NCBI GenBank assembly: GCA_002964805.2
Contig: PUDQ02000001.1
Location: 4,488,001-4,552,000 of the forward strand
From: Trametes villosa
Lineage: Eukaryota; Basidiomycota; Agaricomycetes; Polyporales; Polyporaceae
DNA length: 64,000 bases
Direction: 5' to 3'
Shown: positions 33,836 through 45,105 of the stretch, one piece after another
How the letters are laid out: every line of letters begins with the position of its first letter
How positions within the stretch are numbered: position 1 is the stretch's first letter
Notes under the pieces: model-generated
What the model saw: only the letters and a program-made list of their open reading frames with translations
The model's database searches: none
What the model was told of the DNA's origin: nothing
Translations under genes and position numbers: made by a program

Positions 33836-34682
33836 CTACCCCTCTCCCAGAGTTCAAACCTGTCCGCCTCTCAAGCTCTCCGGCGGCCAGTTCGTCTAGT
33901 GAGGCCGAACCTCTTCCGCCTGCCTTCCCAGACGGCAACGACACTGTGCCCGGGCGCGCGCAGGCCGACCGTCCAAAGAAGCGGCGGCCGCGGATCACGA
34001 AGCAGATGCGTGCGCGCGGGTTCCGCCTCTGGTTCGACGGCGTGCTCGCGGACATACCGCACGTGCAAGGCCGCAGACGACGCCTCGTCCGCGCTCGTCG
34101 CCGACCGCAGCGACTACCTGGAGGTGCAGCGGATCGCGGAGGGCGGCGGCACGGCGTACACGACCCCCGAGCAGCTCTTCGGCGCGCTGGCCGAGTGTCT
34201 GCGCGTGTTCAAGCGGGGGAAGGAGGAGGGAAAGCGGGAGCGGTTTGCGTTTCGCGGCGTGTACTCGCTCGTCGCCCAGCCGAAGATCGGGCACAGGGAC
34301 CGCGGGGCGAAGGTGTTGGCGCGGCTGCGCGAGCTCGGGCTGACGTGAGTAACGGTTGGGGCAGCTGTGCGTGTAACTGGACGGGGCCGCTGACGCGATG
34401 GCTTGCAGGCTCGACGAAGCCCGTATGCAAGTGGGGAGCATCGACGACTTGCGCAAGAATGGCGGGTACCATGTGGAATACGTATGGTCGTTTCCGTGCC
34501 TATGCGGCGGCCCGCCCGTGAAGGGCAGAGGGAATCGTGCTCAGTCGCTCGATCCACAACTCGAGGTGTGCCAGGGGATGTTCGAGGTGCACGTCGGGGA
34601 CGACTTCGCGCTCGAGGCGTATGGCATCAAGGGGCAGTTCGTTCAGGTGAACGTCCGGCACGGGTGGGGTGTGGGTATGTGA
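33836..34682 (+). pseudogene. Gene B, truncated and frameshifted copy
   Basis: Corresponds to the last part of exon 4 and all of exon 5 of gene B, with the same intron (GTGAGT donor after 34346, acceptor before GCTCGACG near 34411). The 5' two-thirds are missing. Near 34053 one extra base (GACATACCGC against GACTACCGC) shifts the frame, so even the remaining domain is not continuous. The stretch after the shift (EGGGTAYTTPEQLFGALAEC) stays open, showing recent decay. Confidence 0.85.
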
Positions 34683-34815
34683 GTTTCAGTAGTATGGTAG
34701 ACGTCCTTGTGCTGGATATCTTAGAGCCCGGACTGATTGCCCGGTGAGTACGGGTGGTTCGGGAAATGCAAGTCGGAATGCTACTGTAGAAGTACACCTA
34801 GTCCTTACGCTACCA

Positions 34816-34829
34816 TCTCGGTTACCTTC
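34816..34829 (-). other. Empty (pre-integration) LINE target site
   Basis: The single copy of the 14-mer (TCTCGGTTACCTTC on the plus strand) sits in sequence matching both flanks of the LINE. It shows what the left arm looked like before insertion and dates the insertion after the duplication. Confidence 0.95.
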
Positions 34830-36956
34830 TTACTAGTTCGACGTACTAATGGTTGCATTGTTACTCTTCGTACCGTCAAAAGCTAATATTTGCTACGTGT
34901 TAACGGCGTCGACATCAACTTGCGTCTGCTATGAGGCATGGATTCCTGTAGCGTAGCTAAGGGTGCGCTTATGACTACTCCTCTGCCGCCTCGGACTGAT
35001 CCGCTTGGGGTACGCTCGCACAAGTATCGCAGACATCATGTTGTTATTGCAAGAGTACACCTCTAGTAAATAACAGAGTACGCTACATTCACCTCGACTC
35101 TAGGACATGTGGGGGAAGAGTCGGTATGTACGTGACGAGCGCAGCCCGAAGGCAGACGAAGAAAGAACGGGATTAGCACGACCTAGATACAGGAGTGGTC
35201 AGCGTGTTGTCCAATGTACGACTATGCGACCCGGATGGTTGGAACTTACGCGTATGCAGGATCCCACAGGCGTCCCGGGAGCCAGTCCGCGGGTGATGAA
35301 AGTCGAGGCGGGTGCGGTTGAGGATGAGTACCAGTCCGCGGAAGTCGAAGACCCAGAAGCGAGCAGAAGGTAGATGAAGCAGCCTCAGAAAGCGTGGAGA
35401 GCAATTAAGCAAGAGTTTTTATCGGCCCAGTGGTTGTCGGTGCGAGACCGAGAGTTGGGGCCGGACAACTCCGAGAGGACGAGCACATGGAGATCGAGCG
35501 AGCGGGAGGCGGCCTAGCTGAGAACCAGTCCTAGACGGCCAGAGCGAGCCCGGGGTCCAAGCGTCGTCCGTTTTGGAGCAGCAGAGATGGCTGCGAGCTT
35601 GCCGGGGACGGTCCCACCCTCCCCCTGCACGAGGAAGGAGGGGCCGGAGCATCGTTCCGTGCCCTGACGACGGCACACGCGCGAGTGCGTCGATAGGAGG
35701 AACTAGGGAGGAAGCGTCAGCGAAGTGCAGCAAAGAGAAGCGAGGCGGGAGCTTACCCAATGCGAGGATGAACGGGATCAAGCTCTCCGGCGGATTTTGA
35801 CGTGCCGGAGAGAGAGCAGGCTGTTGCATCCGGTCTTGCTCATGACAGCGCGCGTTTGCAATCGTGCGATGTCCTGAGAAGATCTGTACGAGGTTCGTCA
35901 GTATCGTGTGGCATACGAAGATCAGGTTGACGTACCGGTTACTCGAGACTGACTGGTGAACAATGAACGAATGTCGACAACCCGAATCACCTTAGGGGTG
36001 GTAGGGAGTCGTCGAGGTGGCTCCTGAAGAGCTGAGGAAGGGGACACTGGCAGAACGGCTCCCGCGTCGCCAGAAGAAAGATGAACGATGTCGACGATCC
36101 GGGCGACCAATGAGCATCGTAGAGGATTGTCGAAGGAGCGGCTCGCGATGAGCCGGGGCAGGCGACGCTCGCAGGACAGCTCCCGCATCGCCGGGTGATG
36201 GTGTCGCGACTTTGGGCATCGTCGCTGACGAGTGAAAACGAGAAGGTGCACGGATGGGGAGGGGCCTCAGAGAGAGGCCACCGACGACCCCCCATCCGAA
36301 ACGGGTGTGCGAAGTGTGTGTGCCACTTTGCGAGCGGTCGCCAAAACCGCTCGTGCTCGGGTGGTCGGAAATGCCGACATAGCCAGTCGCGGTCGTGACT
36401 CTCAATCACGGACACGGCCGGGTCGTCGAACTTGTGTTGGCGAGTGTGAGGCGGATCCAGCGCGTGCTGCGTGCGGACGACCGCGATGTTGCTCAGTCGA
36501 CGTCATCGACACATCGCGGGCGGACGGCGCAGGCGCGCTGGGAGGGAAAAGGGCCCGTGCGGGAGTTGGGGCGCGCGGGCAGTCGACAAAGACGTCCAGA
36601 GAGCCTAATAATCAAGCTCTCCGGGCACCGAGGTCGAAGAAGATGGAAGTTGGTCGGAGTCATCGAGAGTGCCACAACGAGGAGGCCGTGAGCGAAGGCC
36701 TAGACGAAGGGAAATCTCGGTGTTGGTGGTGTAGTGCGGGTCCGTCGACGAAGTACTACGAGTCTAGGAGCCGCTCCCGGCTCCCAGACTCGATTACGAG
36801 CCTTCGACGGGTGGTAGACGGAAATGGGGTGAGATAGCATCGAGAGCGAGTATTGCGAGTGTTGCGAAGAGACCAAGTGTTTGTGTTGCGAGGAGGCCGG
36901 CGTGGGTAGTTGCCGCGAGGGTGAACGAGAAAGAACGGAAGGTGTAAAACCGGCGA
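34830..36956. other. Duplicated sequence downstream of gene A, right copy
   Basis: Counterpart of 1609-3787. A minus-strand frame here stays open over stretches closed in the left copy (for example FWRPLAKWHTHFAHPFRMGG near 36270-36350). This suggests a spliced gene was once present, but I cannot build a reliable exon chain. Confidence 0.45.
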
Positions 36957-39900
36957 TCAGGCCTCCGGCTGCTCGAGGGGCCCCTTCCCAAGCGCGAGGA
37001 AGGTGACCCGCTTCAGCCACCCCCACAGCCCGACAGGCTGTCCGACAGGGAGTGGCTTGTCCATAGTCAGTACGACTTGGGCTCAAGGCATAAATCGTGA
37101 CATACCTGGGCCGTGCAGCGGAGATCGAAGTGGCCGGGAAGAGGACAGACGTCATCGTCCTCTTCAACGAAGATGTTGAGTCCGAGTCCTGACAGGGCGT
37201 CATCGCCTCGCTTGAACAGCGAAGCGAAGTTTTCCTGTGAGCTGGACGCGGCGGTGGCCTAGAACGTGCGAACAATGTTAGCTGATAAACATGGGATATG
37301 AAGTGATGCTTACCTTGAGGTCTCCGTTCCTCTCACGGTACGGAATAGTACAAGGCAACAGAGCAGGCTTAGAACAAGCCTGCTCCGCTATCGCGGCGTC
37401 GGCGGACTCGTCGTCGTACAAGTAAAGCTGGTAATCAAGATCAGCGCGCATTCACAAACCGAGAAGTCGCGACTTACATTGATGATAGACTCGATAGAAT
37501 CAAAGCAGGTGCGGAGTAAGGGTAGCGCTGGCAGCGGGGCCAGGAATGTTGCGACCTTGGAGACGCACTGGGAGCATGGGGCACCGCAGGCCGCCCGACA
37601 GTCGTTCCCGAAGGGCGTTGGTGGACCTGTCGATGCTGGCGACGTTGAAGGCGACCACAAGTTCGTGTCGTCGTTGTCGAGCGAAGGTGTGGCTGGGAGA
37701 TAGAGGGAGCCAGTCGATGGTGAGGGCGACAGGGAGTGGAGGTCCTCCCAGAAGCTCTTCGACGCAGTGTTGAACGACGCGTCGAAGTCACTCTCCAATA
37801 AACCAGCGCGATCCTCATACTCGTAGCCATCCTCCGCGTGCACGGCGTCCTCCACGAAGGGTTGCGGACGCACATGCGAGACGACGGCGAGGGACTCAGC
37901 ATCGCAGGGAGCCCCCTCAGCGACGAGAGGGGGCTCCATACACGCTGCTGTCAGTGCTTCCACCTGCTGGCGGAGGTCGTCGATGGAGGGTGGTCGCCAT
38001 GGAGCCATGAGCGCGAGATTAGTGGACGATCTGTCGGGATCGATCCTGGCAACCTCGCGCGCCTCGAATGCGACCAACGGCTCATCGCGCTTCATGGAAG
38101 GCTCCGTAGGCTCCAGCTCTGGGAACTCGAAGGTGTTGGATGGGGACTCCAGGCGGACCTGGATGCGAGAGAACAACGACATAATGCTGCTCGTGGGCGC
38201 TGTACTGACGAGAAGGGCCTCGTCGTCGTCCTCGCGTTCCTCTTCCTCCACCCGGGGTCCCAGGACGGCCTCACGGGAGTCCAGCTGCGAAGCGATAGAC
38301 AGGGAGGCTGGCGCCTTGGTGGAGACGGCGAGGTCAGGCATGTCTCCAACGGGCATGACACTCAGCTCCTCCAACGTCAGATCGGGTTGCTGGCAAGGGC
38401 ACGAGGCTCCTGAGCACCGCGAGGGTGGGGGGCCGAAGGTGCGAAGAACGTCGCGGCGCAGCGCGGCCAAGGGGGAGTCGTAGGCCAGGAGAGGGAAATC
38501 GAGCTTCGGCCACGCCCTAAGCCGCGCAGAAGGCTTCGGCTGGTCGGTCTCCGCGAGGGCCGCGAGGCTTGGCTCGGCATGGCAGCTTGGGCGCTGTTGG
38601 TCCTCCTTGGAAGCTGTCTGCTCCAAACGACGTTCAACCTCTTCGACTACTACGGGAGACCCCTCATCGGTCTCCACCTGAGCGCCAGGGACGACGTCCT
38701 CTGTAGTCGAAGTAGCTGTGCTGCCGTCGTCGACTTCGAGCGACAGGGACCGCTCGGCGAGCTCGAGGGACGATTCGGAAGGAGTGACGTTGGCTGACTG
38801 CTCGATGAGGACTACCTCTGTGAGAACACGCTTGGGAGCGGCTTCGACGGCGGAAGCGGGCGCGGGAGACCCCACTTCGGTCTCCACGAGAACGTCAAGA
38901 TCAACGTTCTGCGCAGTCAAGGCGTTCGCGCTGTGATCACCGACCTCGATCGGTACGAGCGGCTCGATGAGCTGGAGGGAAGACGCGGCGGACGTGATCG
39001 ACTCCTTAGGCGGGACCGACTCGGAAGGAGCGAAGGGTTCAGCGACGCGTACGGATGTCGCCGGGGCTTCCTCAACCTCAGCCGAAGTCGTCTCGATAGG
39101 CGCAGGAGCAGGGCCCTCCGAGACGGTCTGCGGCGCGACCGAGGACTCGTCGAGGCAAGAGGTTGTCGCGCTTTCGAGTCGGTGTCCCGCCGGCATGGGA
39201 GTGTTGCTATGCGGCATGACTGCGCCTGAAGCAGCCCTCGCGTCCCAACGGCTGGCCAGGTTGCGGACACCGCCTTGGCGAGGGACCTGCCAGCGACGTA
39301 CCCTTGCGGCCGTGATCTGTGCCCAGGGGCCCCGCGGCTTCTGTAGCTCCTCAGTGTCGTCACCGTACAAGAAGCGCTCGAGGGCCATCCGCGTCGGAGT
39401 CCGAGTCTGCTGAGGGACGGCGGCGGGCTCGAGACGTTCGGCAACCGCAGGCTGGGGCGCTTTGCTGTCCTCCGTGGCAACAGGGACGGTGCCCGGGAGA
39501 GGCGCGCCGCTCTTGGAGCTGACAGCAATGCGAGTGCCTTCGGAGTCGTCGCACCGAGGAGAAGTGTTGCACAGAGACTCAAGGGAGTTTTTGCGCAACT
39601 ACAAGGACGTCAGGAAGAATGCATAGAAAAACATACGTCGACATACCTTGACAGCTTCTCCTGCGGGACGAACGACCTCCTCGCCCACGACCTTGAGAGG
39701 CTGATCCGCAATGGACTGGCGAACCTGGATGCAGGTAAGTACTGCGATCCTCTCGTAGAACTATGTACGTACCTTGCCCAGGCCGTTGTCGACCGTCTGG
39801 AGACTCTTCACCGTGCGGGTGTACTTGTCTTCGGCCGGTTTGACTGGGCCGGGGATGTCCATGGCGGCGAACTTCCGACGCAGAGCAGCGACGGTGCCCC

Positions 39901-40015
39901 CCTCAGGCTTAAGGGGCCCCACACCAGCGCGAGGATTGTCGCCCACCACGATGGGGGTGCGGGTGGCGGTATCGAGGAACATCCTCGTGCGGATGGGGCT
40001 GGCGTAGTTCGACAT
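36957..40015 (-). CDS. Gene A, complete copy: acidic Ser/Pro/Glu-rich protein, 935 aa
   Basis: Exons 40015-39773, 39724-39647, 39598-37478, 37427-37314, 37258-37106 and 37055-36957 join exactly to 935 aa. The N-terminal 110 residues look structured (MSNYASPIRTRMFLDT; KFAAMDIPGPVKPAEDKYTR). The long third exon is acidic low-complexity sequence with repeated LELAERSLSLEVDDG-like and SAPxxSVE-like phrases and one Cys-rich spot (SRCSGASCPCQQP). The C-terminal exons read LYLYDDESADAAIAEQ, FKRGDDALSGLGLNIFVEED and a hydrophobic tail GLWGWLKRVTFLALGKG that could be an amphipathic membrane or protein-binding helix. No known domain is recognised. It is convergent with the gene B remnant, the same arrangement as in the left arm. 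Confidence 0.8.
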
Positions 40016-40783
40016 GGAGTTGGACGGTAGTTGACGAGTAGGCTGGTGTTGTGCTTGAGACGGCGGCGAGTCTGGCTTGAAGCGACGGCGAGTCGGGCTT
40101 GAGCTGGCGGCGAGTGAGGCTTGAGGCGGCGACGAGTAGAGCTTGAGGGCGATAGCAATGCGACGAAGAGCGAGAGCGAGACATCTCGGCGGACCGGGGA
40201 GTGATGTCCATGGCGGCGGGAGGAGGCTGACCGTCAGTCTGGGCGCTAACTTCGAGGGAGCCTCGAGCTGGTTCAGATTCCAACGCAGACGCGTGAAGAT
40301 TATTGTGACTGCAATGAAGGGTCAGTACAACCTCTTGCCTCTGTATAAGCAAACGTGCAACGCACATCATCACAACTTCACTCCTCCGGCTGGACGCTGG
40401 GGTTTCCCAAATGCAAAATTAGCTGGTCTGGTTAAAAGGGATCGAGTTGAGAACCCCGGAACTTTCAGCCTGTTAGTCAGAACTTGATACATAGTCATGT
40501 ATCCCAGAGTTTCCGTAAAGCATTTTGTTATATGCACCCATCACACGAGCAGACGGTTGTCGACACGGCGACGAGGAAGGTGGCAGTTACGGAGCTGTTG
40601 AGCAAGCGCCCATATTGCAGCCAGTTGTAGCGCCACAAACAGGCCACAAAGCCGCGCCGAGTTTGGGCTCCGCCGAGCGCTCTCTCGCGTGTCCCTGCTT
40701 TTGACCAAGTACAAGTACTTTAGGCTGGATTCAGTACGTGGAGACCCCTGGGCGAGGATATCGGTTCTTCCGCTCATACTATG
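40016..40783. other. Intergenic region between gene A and kinase-like copy 3
   Basis: It should contain the gene A promoter (minus strand) and that of the kinase-like copy (plus strand). No ORF or repeat stands out. Confidence 0.45.
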
Positions 40784-41891
40784 TCGCTTGACTCGATGGA
40801 AGGAGCTTTGAGGGCAGAGAATCTGCTCAAAATCCCCCTTGGCTCGAAACTCACCCCGAGCTTCAAAAGCGAGGAATCGTGCTCTCCGAATGTCTGAAAC
40901 CCGTATGTGCATGCCGTCCATTCTCATCGTCAGGATAGGGTGGATATAACAGCTCACGGGCCTCTTAGTCTTTCGTTTTTCGCACTTCCTGGACGGAAGC
41001 ACCCATCTATGTGGTGAAGATCCTCGAACTTGAAGATCAGGAAATAACCATCTACAACCAACTACTGCGCTACCCTGATCGCCGAAACCATACGATACCA
41101 TGCGAGATTATCGAATCCGAAGGGCTACAACCAATCCTACTGATGCCGTCCTTGCTACAAATGGACGACGTCGGGATCGACACGTGGTCTCTGTCTAAGT
41201 TCTTGGATGTCTTCCTTCAGGTTGTCGAGGTCAGAGCGGTATTCAATCAACCCAGGCGTGCAATCTGACTGCGTGTTTAGGGGATTGAGTTCATGCACGA
41301 ACAGAGAATCACACACATGGTACGGCCTTTCTGTGTACTATGGTATTTCTGCGACGCTCATATACTCAAACTCAGGATGTCTGTAACGGCAACATCCTCG
41401 TAGCGACCGAAACCGAGGCCAGGATGGACAGCCGCATCATTGCAGGGAAAGTCTACATCATTGACTTCCACACATCCCAACGCTCGAGCTTGCCTCCCGG
41501 CGCCCAACCGGCCATTCTACTGCCTCGTGCGCAAACGCCGCCGCCTCGGAACATAGAATACCTCGATCCCTACTCTTGGGACGTTTACTGTCTCGGTAAG
41601 CTCTTTCAAAGGATAACGAAGGTGAGTACTCGCACTCCACATCAAGGCGGCATTGTAACCCCTGTGCAGCATGTGTACTGGCGACGGCAGTCACCCCCGT
41701 GGATCGTTCTCCGTATCATCCAGTGGTTGCTGGGCGAGGAACAAGGCTGCACACGCGCGTGCCATTGCCGACCGACCGCCCGGCGGACGCGCCAAGTTCT
41801 GTCAGGGCTGTGGTGGGGTGTCCGCGCATACGAGTCGTGCCACGCGATAGTCGCAAATGCCCGTAGAGTCTTTCGCCGCTCTCCTACTTGA
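40784..41891 (+). pseudogene. Kinase-like protein 3, frameshifted in exon 1
   Basis: All five family exons are recognisable, with introns at the family positions: exon 2 from 40969 (SFVFRTSWTE..), then GIEFMHEQRITHM, DVCNGNILVATE, VYIIDFHTSQ, DPYSWDVYCLG and the Cys/His tail ending at 41891. In exon 1 one base is missing in the codons for IPPWLETHPEL (AAAATCCCCCTTGGCTC), so translation from the ATG at 40784 or 40796 stops early. No in-frame ATG precedes the rest. Exons 2-5 are otherwise open, so the break is recent or an unseen upstream exon supplies the start. Confidence 0.7.
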
Positions 41892-41919
41892 ACACGCCGT
41901 TTCACCCAGGACGAAGATT

Positions 41920-42012
41920 TTAGCAGATTGCGAGGGAACAGTCGTTTCACGGAGCGTCGGTCTAGCAGGAGCGGTTTTCCGGCCAGGTTTTGATTTCGCC
42001 TGAGGCGCAGCT
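41920..42012 (+). pseudogene. Dispersed fragment of the SAP-domain gene
   Basis: About 90 bases match 28823-28925, inside the linker exon of the SAP gene, in the same strand orientation. AGCAGATTGCGAGGGAACAG and AGGTTTTGATTTCG are shared, with a short deletion between. No intron or poly(A) mark is visible. The fragment sits just after the kinase-like copy 3 stop. Confidence 0.8.
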
Positions 42013-42689
42013 CAAGGGGGAAGTGAAATGCGTATAAACACAGGCCGCACGGGGCAGTGCTGTCACTGAAGTACTGACGGTCTGTCAGACCGCGGCCGGC
42101 CAGACCACTTTGACGTGTCAGACTGGTCAGCGGCTGACCACCTTGACCACTGCTCGTCGCGCGCCAGGTGCTATTTATACGGCGTTGGGCTGTCGGTGTA
42201 TACGAGTCGTGCCGCGCATTGGCTCGCATATCGCCTATAAGGTCTGTCCTGGATATAGTGAAGTAAGGGTCGAGTACTTACAAGGCTCAAGGCACCCCGG
42301 AGGGGTGTTAGCATCTGCGATGGTACTTATGCTGCTCAGTAGACCCCTTGAATGGGATCCGGAGCCCCAGCGAGTTGGTTCAGAGACCGCGGTTACCTCA
42401 ATGCTCGCATCAGAACATTATGTGTGCTATGCAGAGTTTTGGACTGACGGTAGGCTGGCTCCACGCCTCAAAGTGATTTTGCAACGATGTGGGAGTGGAG
42501 ATGTAGGCGCACCTCGGCGCTTGTACTAGTAGTACCGCAGGCCACAAGCACGCGGCCGGGCGCCTACCGTCACTTGAACTCGAATAGCCTCCGAGTCCGC
42601 CAGCGGACGCCAGACGGTACTGCCAGCTGTTGCAGCAAACACCGCACGCAGGGAGAACCAATATCTCTTCATAACAGACCTATTAGTCA

Positions 42690-43796
42690 ATGAACAGACC
42701 TGCGGAAGAGGTACCGGATCTCCTCAAGATTCCCCACTGGCTCAAGACTCACCCGGAGCTCCAAAGGCGAGGCATTGTGCTCTCCGAATGCCTCAAACCC
42801 GTGCGTACCTCCCACTCACGACCGGGTGCGCTCGTGCAGAACTTCTGACAAATTTCCAGTCGTATGTTTTTCGCACATCATGGACAGTGGAGGAGCCTGT
42901 CTTCGCGGTAAAGATTCTCGAAGACGATCAAGAAGCCGTGATCTACCGGCAACTGCTGCACGACCTCGATCGCCGCAACCACACGATACCATGCGAGGCC
43001 ATCGAGTTTGAAGGATTACCGAACATACTACTCATGCCGTCCCTCATGCATCTGATTCATGTGGGGATCACCGAGTGGTCTCTTCTCCGATTACTGGAAG
43101 TGTTTCTCCAGGTGGTCGAGGTCAGAACAGTCAGATGTCGAATCATTCCATGCATCTGACAGTCTTATTAGGGTGTTGAATACCTGCACAAACACAGAAT
43201 CGTACATCTGGTACGAAACTGCTATACCATGCTCTCGCTGTGACGCTTAGGCTCAACGACCCAGGATGTCTGTTACGGAAACACCCTTGTGGCGAGCGAG
43301 CGCGAAGCAAGAATGGACAATCGCGTGGTTGCAGGGAAGGTCTACATCATCGATTTCCACACATCCCGACAGCTCAGCCTTGCTCCTGGGACCCAGCCGG
43401 CAATCCGTCTACCGCGTGCTCAGGTCTCTCCCCCGCGCGACATGGAGTGTTTTGATCCATATTCCTGGGACATCTATTGTCTTGGTATTCTGTTTGAGCA
43501 AATGGCAACGGTGCGTGACCGTTACAACGCACCTCTCATCAGCATGGACAGCTTTCTAATTCTTGCCTTTCCAGCTCGTCTATTGGAAACAGGAGTCACC
43601 TCCATGGGTTGTTCGTCGCGTTACCCGTTGGTTAATTGGAGAAGAGAAAGGCTGCATAAGCGTTTGCCGGTGTCGGCCTTCGGCTCGTCGGGCACTTCAG
43701 GTATTGTCCATATTCCGTTGCATGGTTGCCGCGTCCGAGATGTTATGTACGACAATCATGTATGTCCGTCGAGCATTCACGCGCTCGTCTACCTAA
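42690..43796 (+). CDS. Kinase-like protein 4 (HLD/DFH family)
   Basis: Exons 42690-42800, 42860-43120, 43172-43210, 43265-43510 and 43575-43796 give 292 aa, almost the same length as the gene at 32138. It has FAVKILEDDQEAVIYRQLL, GVEYLHKHRIVHL joined to DVCYGN, VYIIDFHTSRQL, DPYSWDIYCLG and a tail EKGCISVCRCRPSARRALQ. The HLD and DFH substitutions are the same as in kinase-like protein 1, so they are family traits and not decay. The upstream 140 bases match those of the truncated copy 2. Function unknown; a regulatory pseudokinase or an atypical kinase are both possible. Confidence 0.82.
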
Positions 43797-44056
43797 ACGG
43801 TACACGTCATGTAAGACACGCAATATCCTTCTAGCCACGATCGTGACGAGCAGCTGCCATCGCAACTTCAAGCAGTATATATGAATTAGATACACGCAAG
43901 CAAAACAGAAGTGGTAGCAACAAAGTTTGCCGCAGGAGATATACATCATCGCGAGTACCGGCAGTAACCCTCTTCCCGTTATGCATGGCTTCAAGTCTTC
44001 GAAATACACCGCGGCCAAACAGTCGGTTCATGAATATGGTGCTTGTCGCGCGAGAG

Positions 44057-44461
44057 TCAAGAACGACGATAACTCACCGACAATATCACCGCAGGTGGGT
44101 ACAGCGCGTTCACCGTGTGGGACACAATCCCCGCGCCAGCCTCATAGATCAAGTAGCTGAGGGCGCCTCGGAAGGCGCGTCGGTTGACCTCAGGATCATT
44201 GGCTGATGCGTTCTGAACCCAGACGGTGAACTGCGTTCCCGGTGGCGCGAGGGGTCCGAGCGTAATGGTGTACGCCAGATGGGGTGGTTCCGCTCTCGAC
44301 GAACCGGAACTCATCAAGCCCAACGTGGCCGGCCCCGCACTGTACTGGACAGCGTGATATTGCGCCCGGTTGGCGTTTTCGAAGAATGCTGGGTCCAGAT
44401 TAGGGGCGGTGGTCTCCAGGATATATTTCAAGGCGGCAGCAATGGGAGGCGACGGAGGCAT
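44057..44461 (-). CDS. Small hypothetical protein, 134 aa
   Basis: Single open frame from MPPSPPIAAALKYILETTAP. It has a regular mix of hydrophobic and polar segments (YTITLGPLAPPGTQFTVWVQ, ALSYLIYEAGAGIVSHTVNA) like a compact beta-rich domain. No signal peptide or membrane segment. A GTGAGT at the end of the frame (after PPAVILS) could be a donor to another exon, in which case the last six residues change. A TATATAAG on the minus strand at 44657-44664 and a possible 5' UTR intron (GTCAGT near 44528) support a real transcript. I do not recognise the family. Confidence 0.55.
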   Translation of the reverse strand: MPPSPPIAAALKYILETTAPNLDPAFFENANRAQYHAVQYSAGPATLGLMSSGSSRAEPPHLAYTITLGPLAPPGTQFTVWVQNASANDPEVNRRAFRGALSYLIYEAGAGIVSHTVNALYPPAVILSVSYRRS

Positions 44462-44656
44462 GATGTGGAGCGGGCCTTGAGAAGATTGCAAGTTAGCTAA
44501 GCTGTAACCGAGTTCAACAACACACTGACCTGAAGTCACTGGGTACGATCTGGGCACGATATACGGGACGGAATGGCGAAGAGGCGGAGTGGGTAGGGAA
44601 CGATTCAACCAGGGTAAGGGACACAGAGCTGAACTCGAGGGCGAATGTCGACCATG

Positions 44657-44664
44657 CTTATATA
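44657..44664 (-). promoter_or_regulatory. TATA box of the 134-aa gene
   Basis: TATATAAG on the minus strand, 196 bases before the ATG at 44461. The distance fits if a short 5' UTR intron is present. Confidence 0.4.
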
Positions 44665-45105
44665 TGATCTGATCCTCACCCAAGTCAGGAGTCAGGACTA
44701 GAACCCAAGGGCGATGAGACTAATGCAGGTCTCGGTAGCAATGACCCATCGATGAGCGGAGACTCGCTGGATCCCCAAATAAGTTGTCGTGCGAATCCGC
44801 ACATGCAATTGTCCTCGTTGACTGGGACATTCGCCGAGAGGAGGAGCCCTGAGAAAGAGATCTCCTTGCCAGGCATAGCTCAGGTCTTGAAGACTTCTTC
44901 GACGTCAGCGCAGGTGCCGGCGGCGCTTGGTCGGATTTGCAGTCCTGGGCCGGTCTGTCGAGACAGCGCACGCTATCGCGCCAGTCAGACGAACATGTAC
45001 GGAGGCGAGGATCCCGTTTTCATACGCATCTGCGCGGTGATATGATACACTGCAAGAGAGAAAGAAATGATATCCAAACAGACAGTCCGCGACACAACCC
45101 CCTTC
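44665..45105. other. Intergenic, about 440 bases
   Basis: It lies between the small hypothetical gene and the 3' end of isocitrate lyase. Short ORFs only; nothing supported. Confidence 0.5.

Larger units (their letters stand above)
33836..38570 (-). repeat. Right arm of inverted segmental duplication
   Basis: Reverse-complement counterpart of 1-3801 plus 14218-15210, without the LINE. It holds the truncated copy of gene B, the empty LINE target site and the 3' part of gene A. The true far end is unknown because the left arm leaves the window at base 1. Confidence 0.93.
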
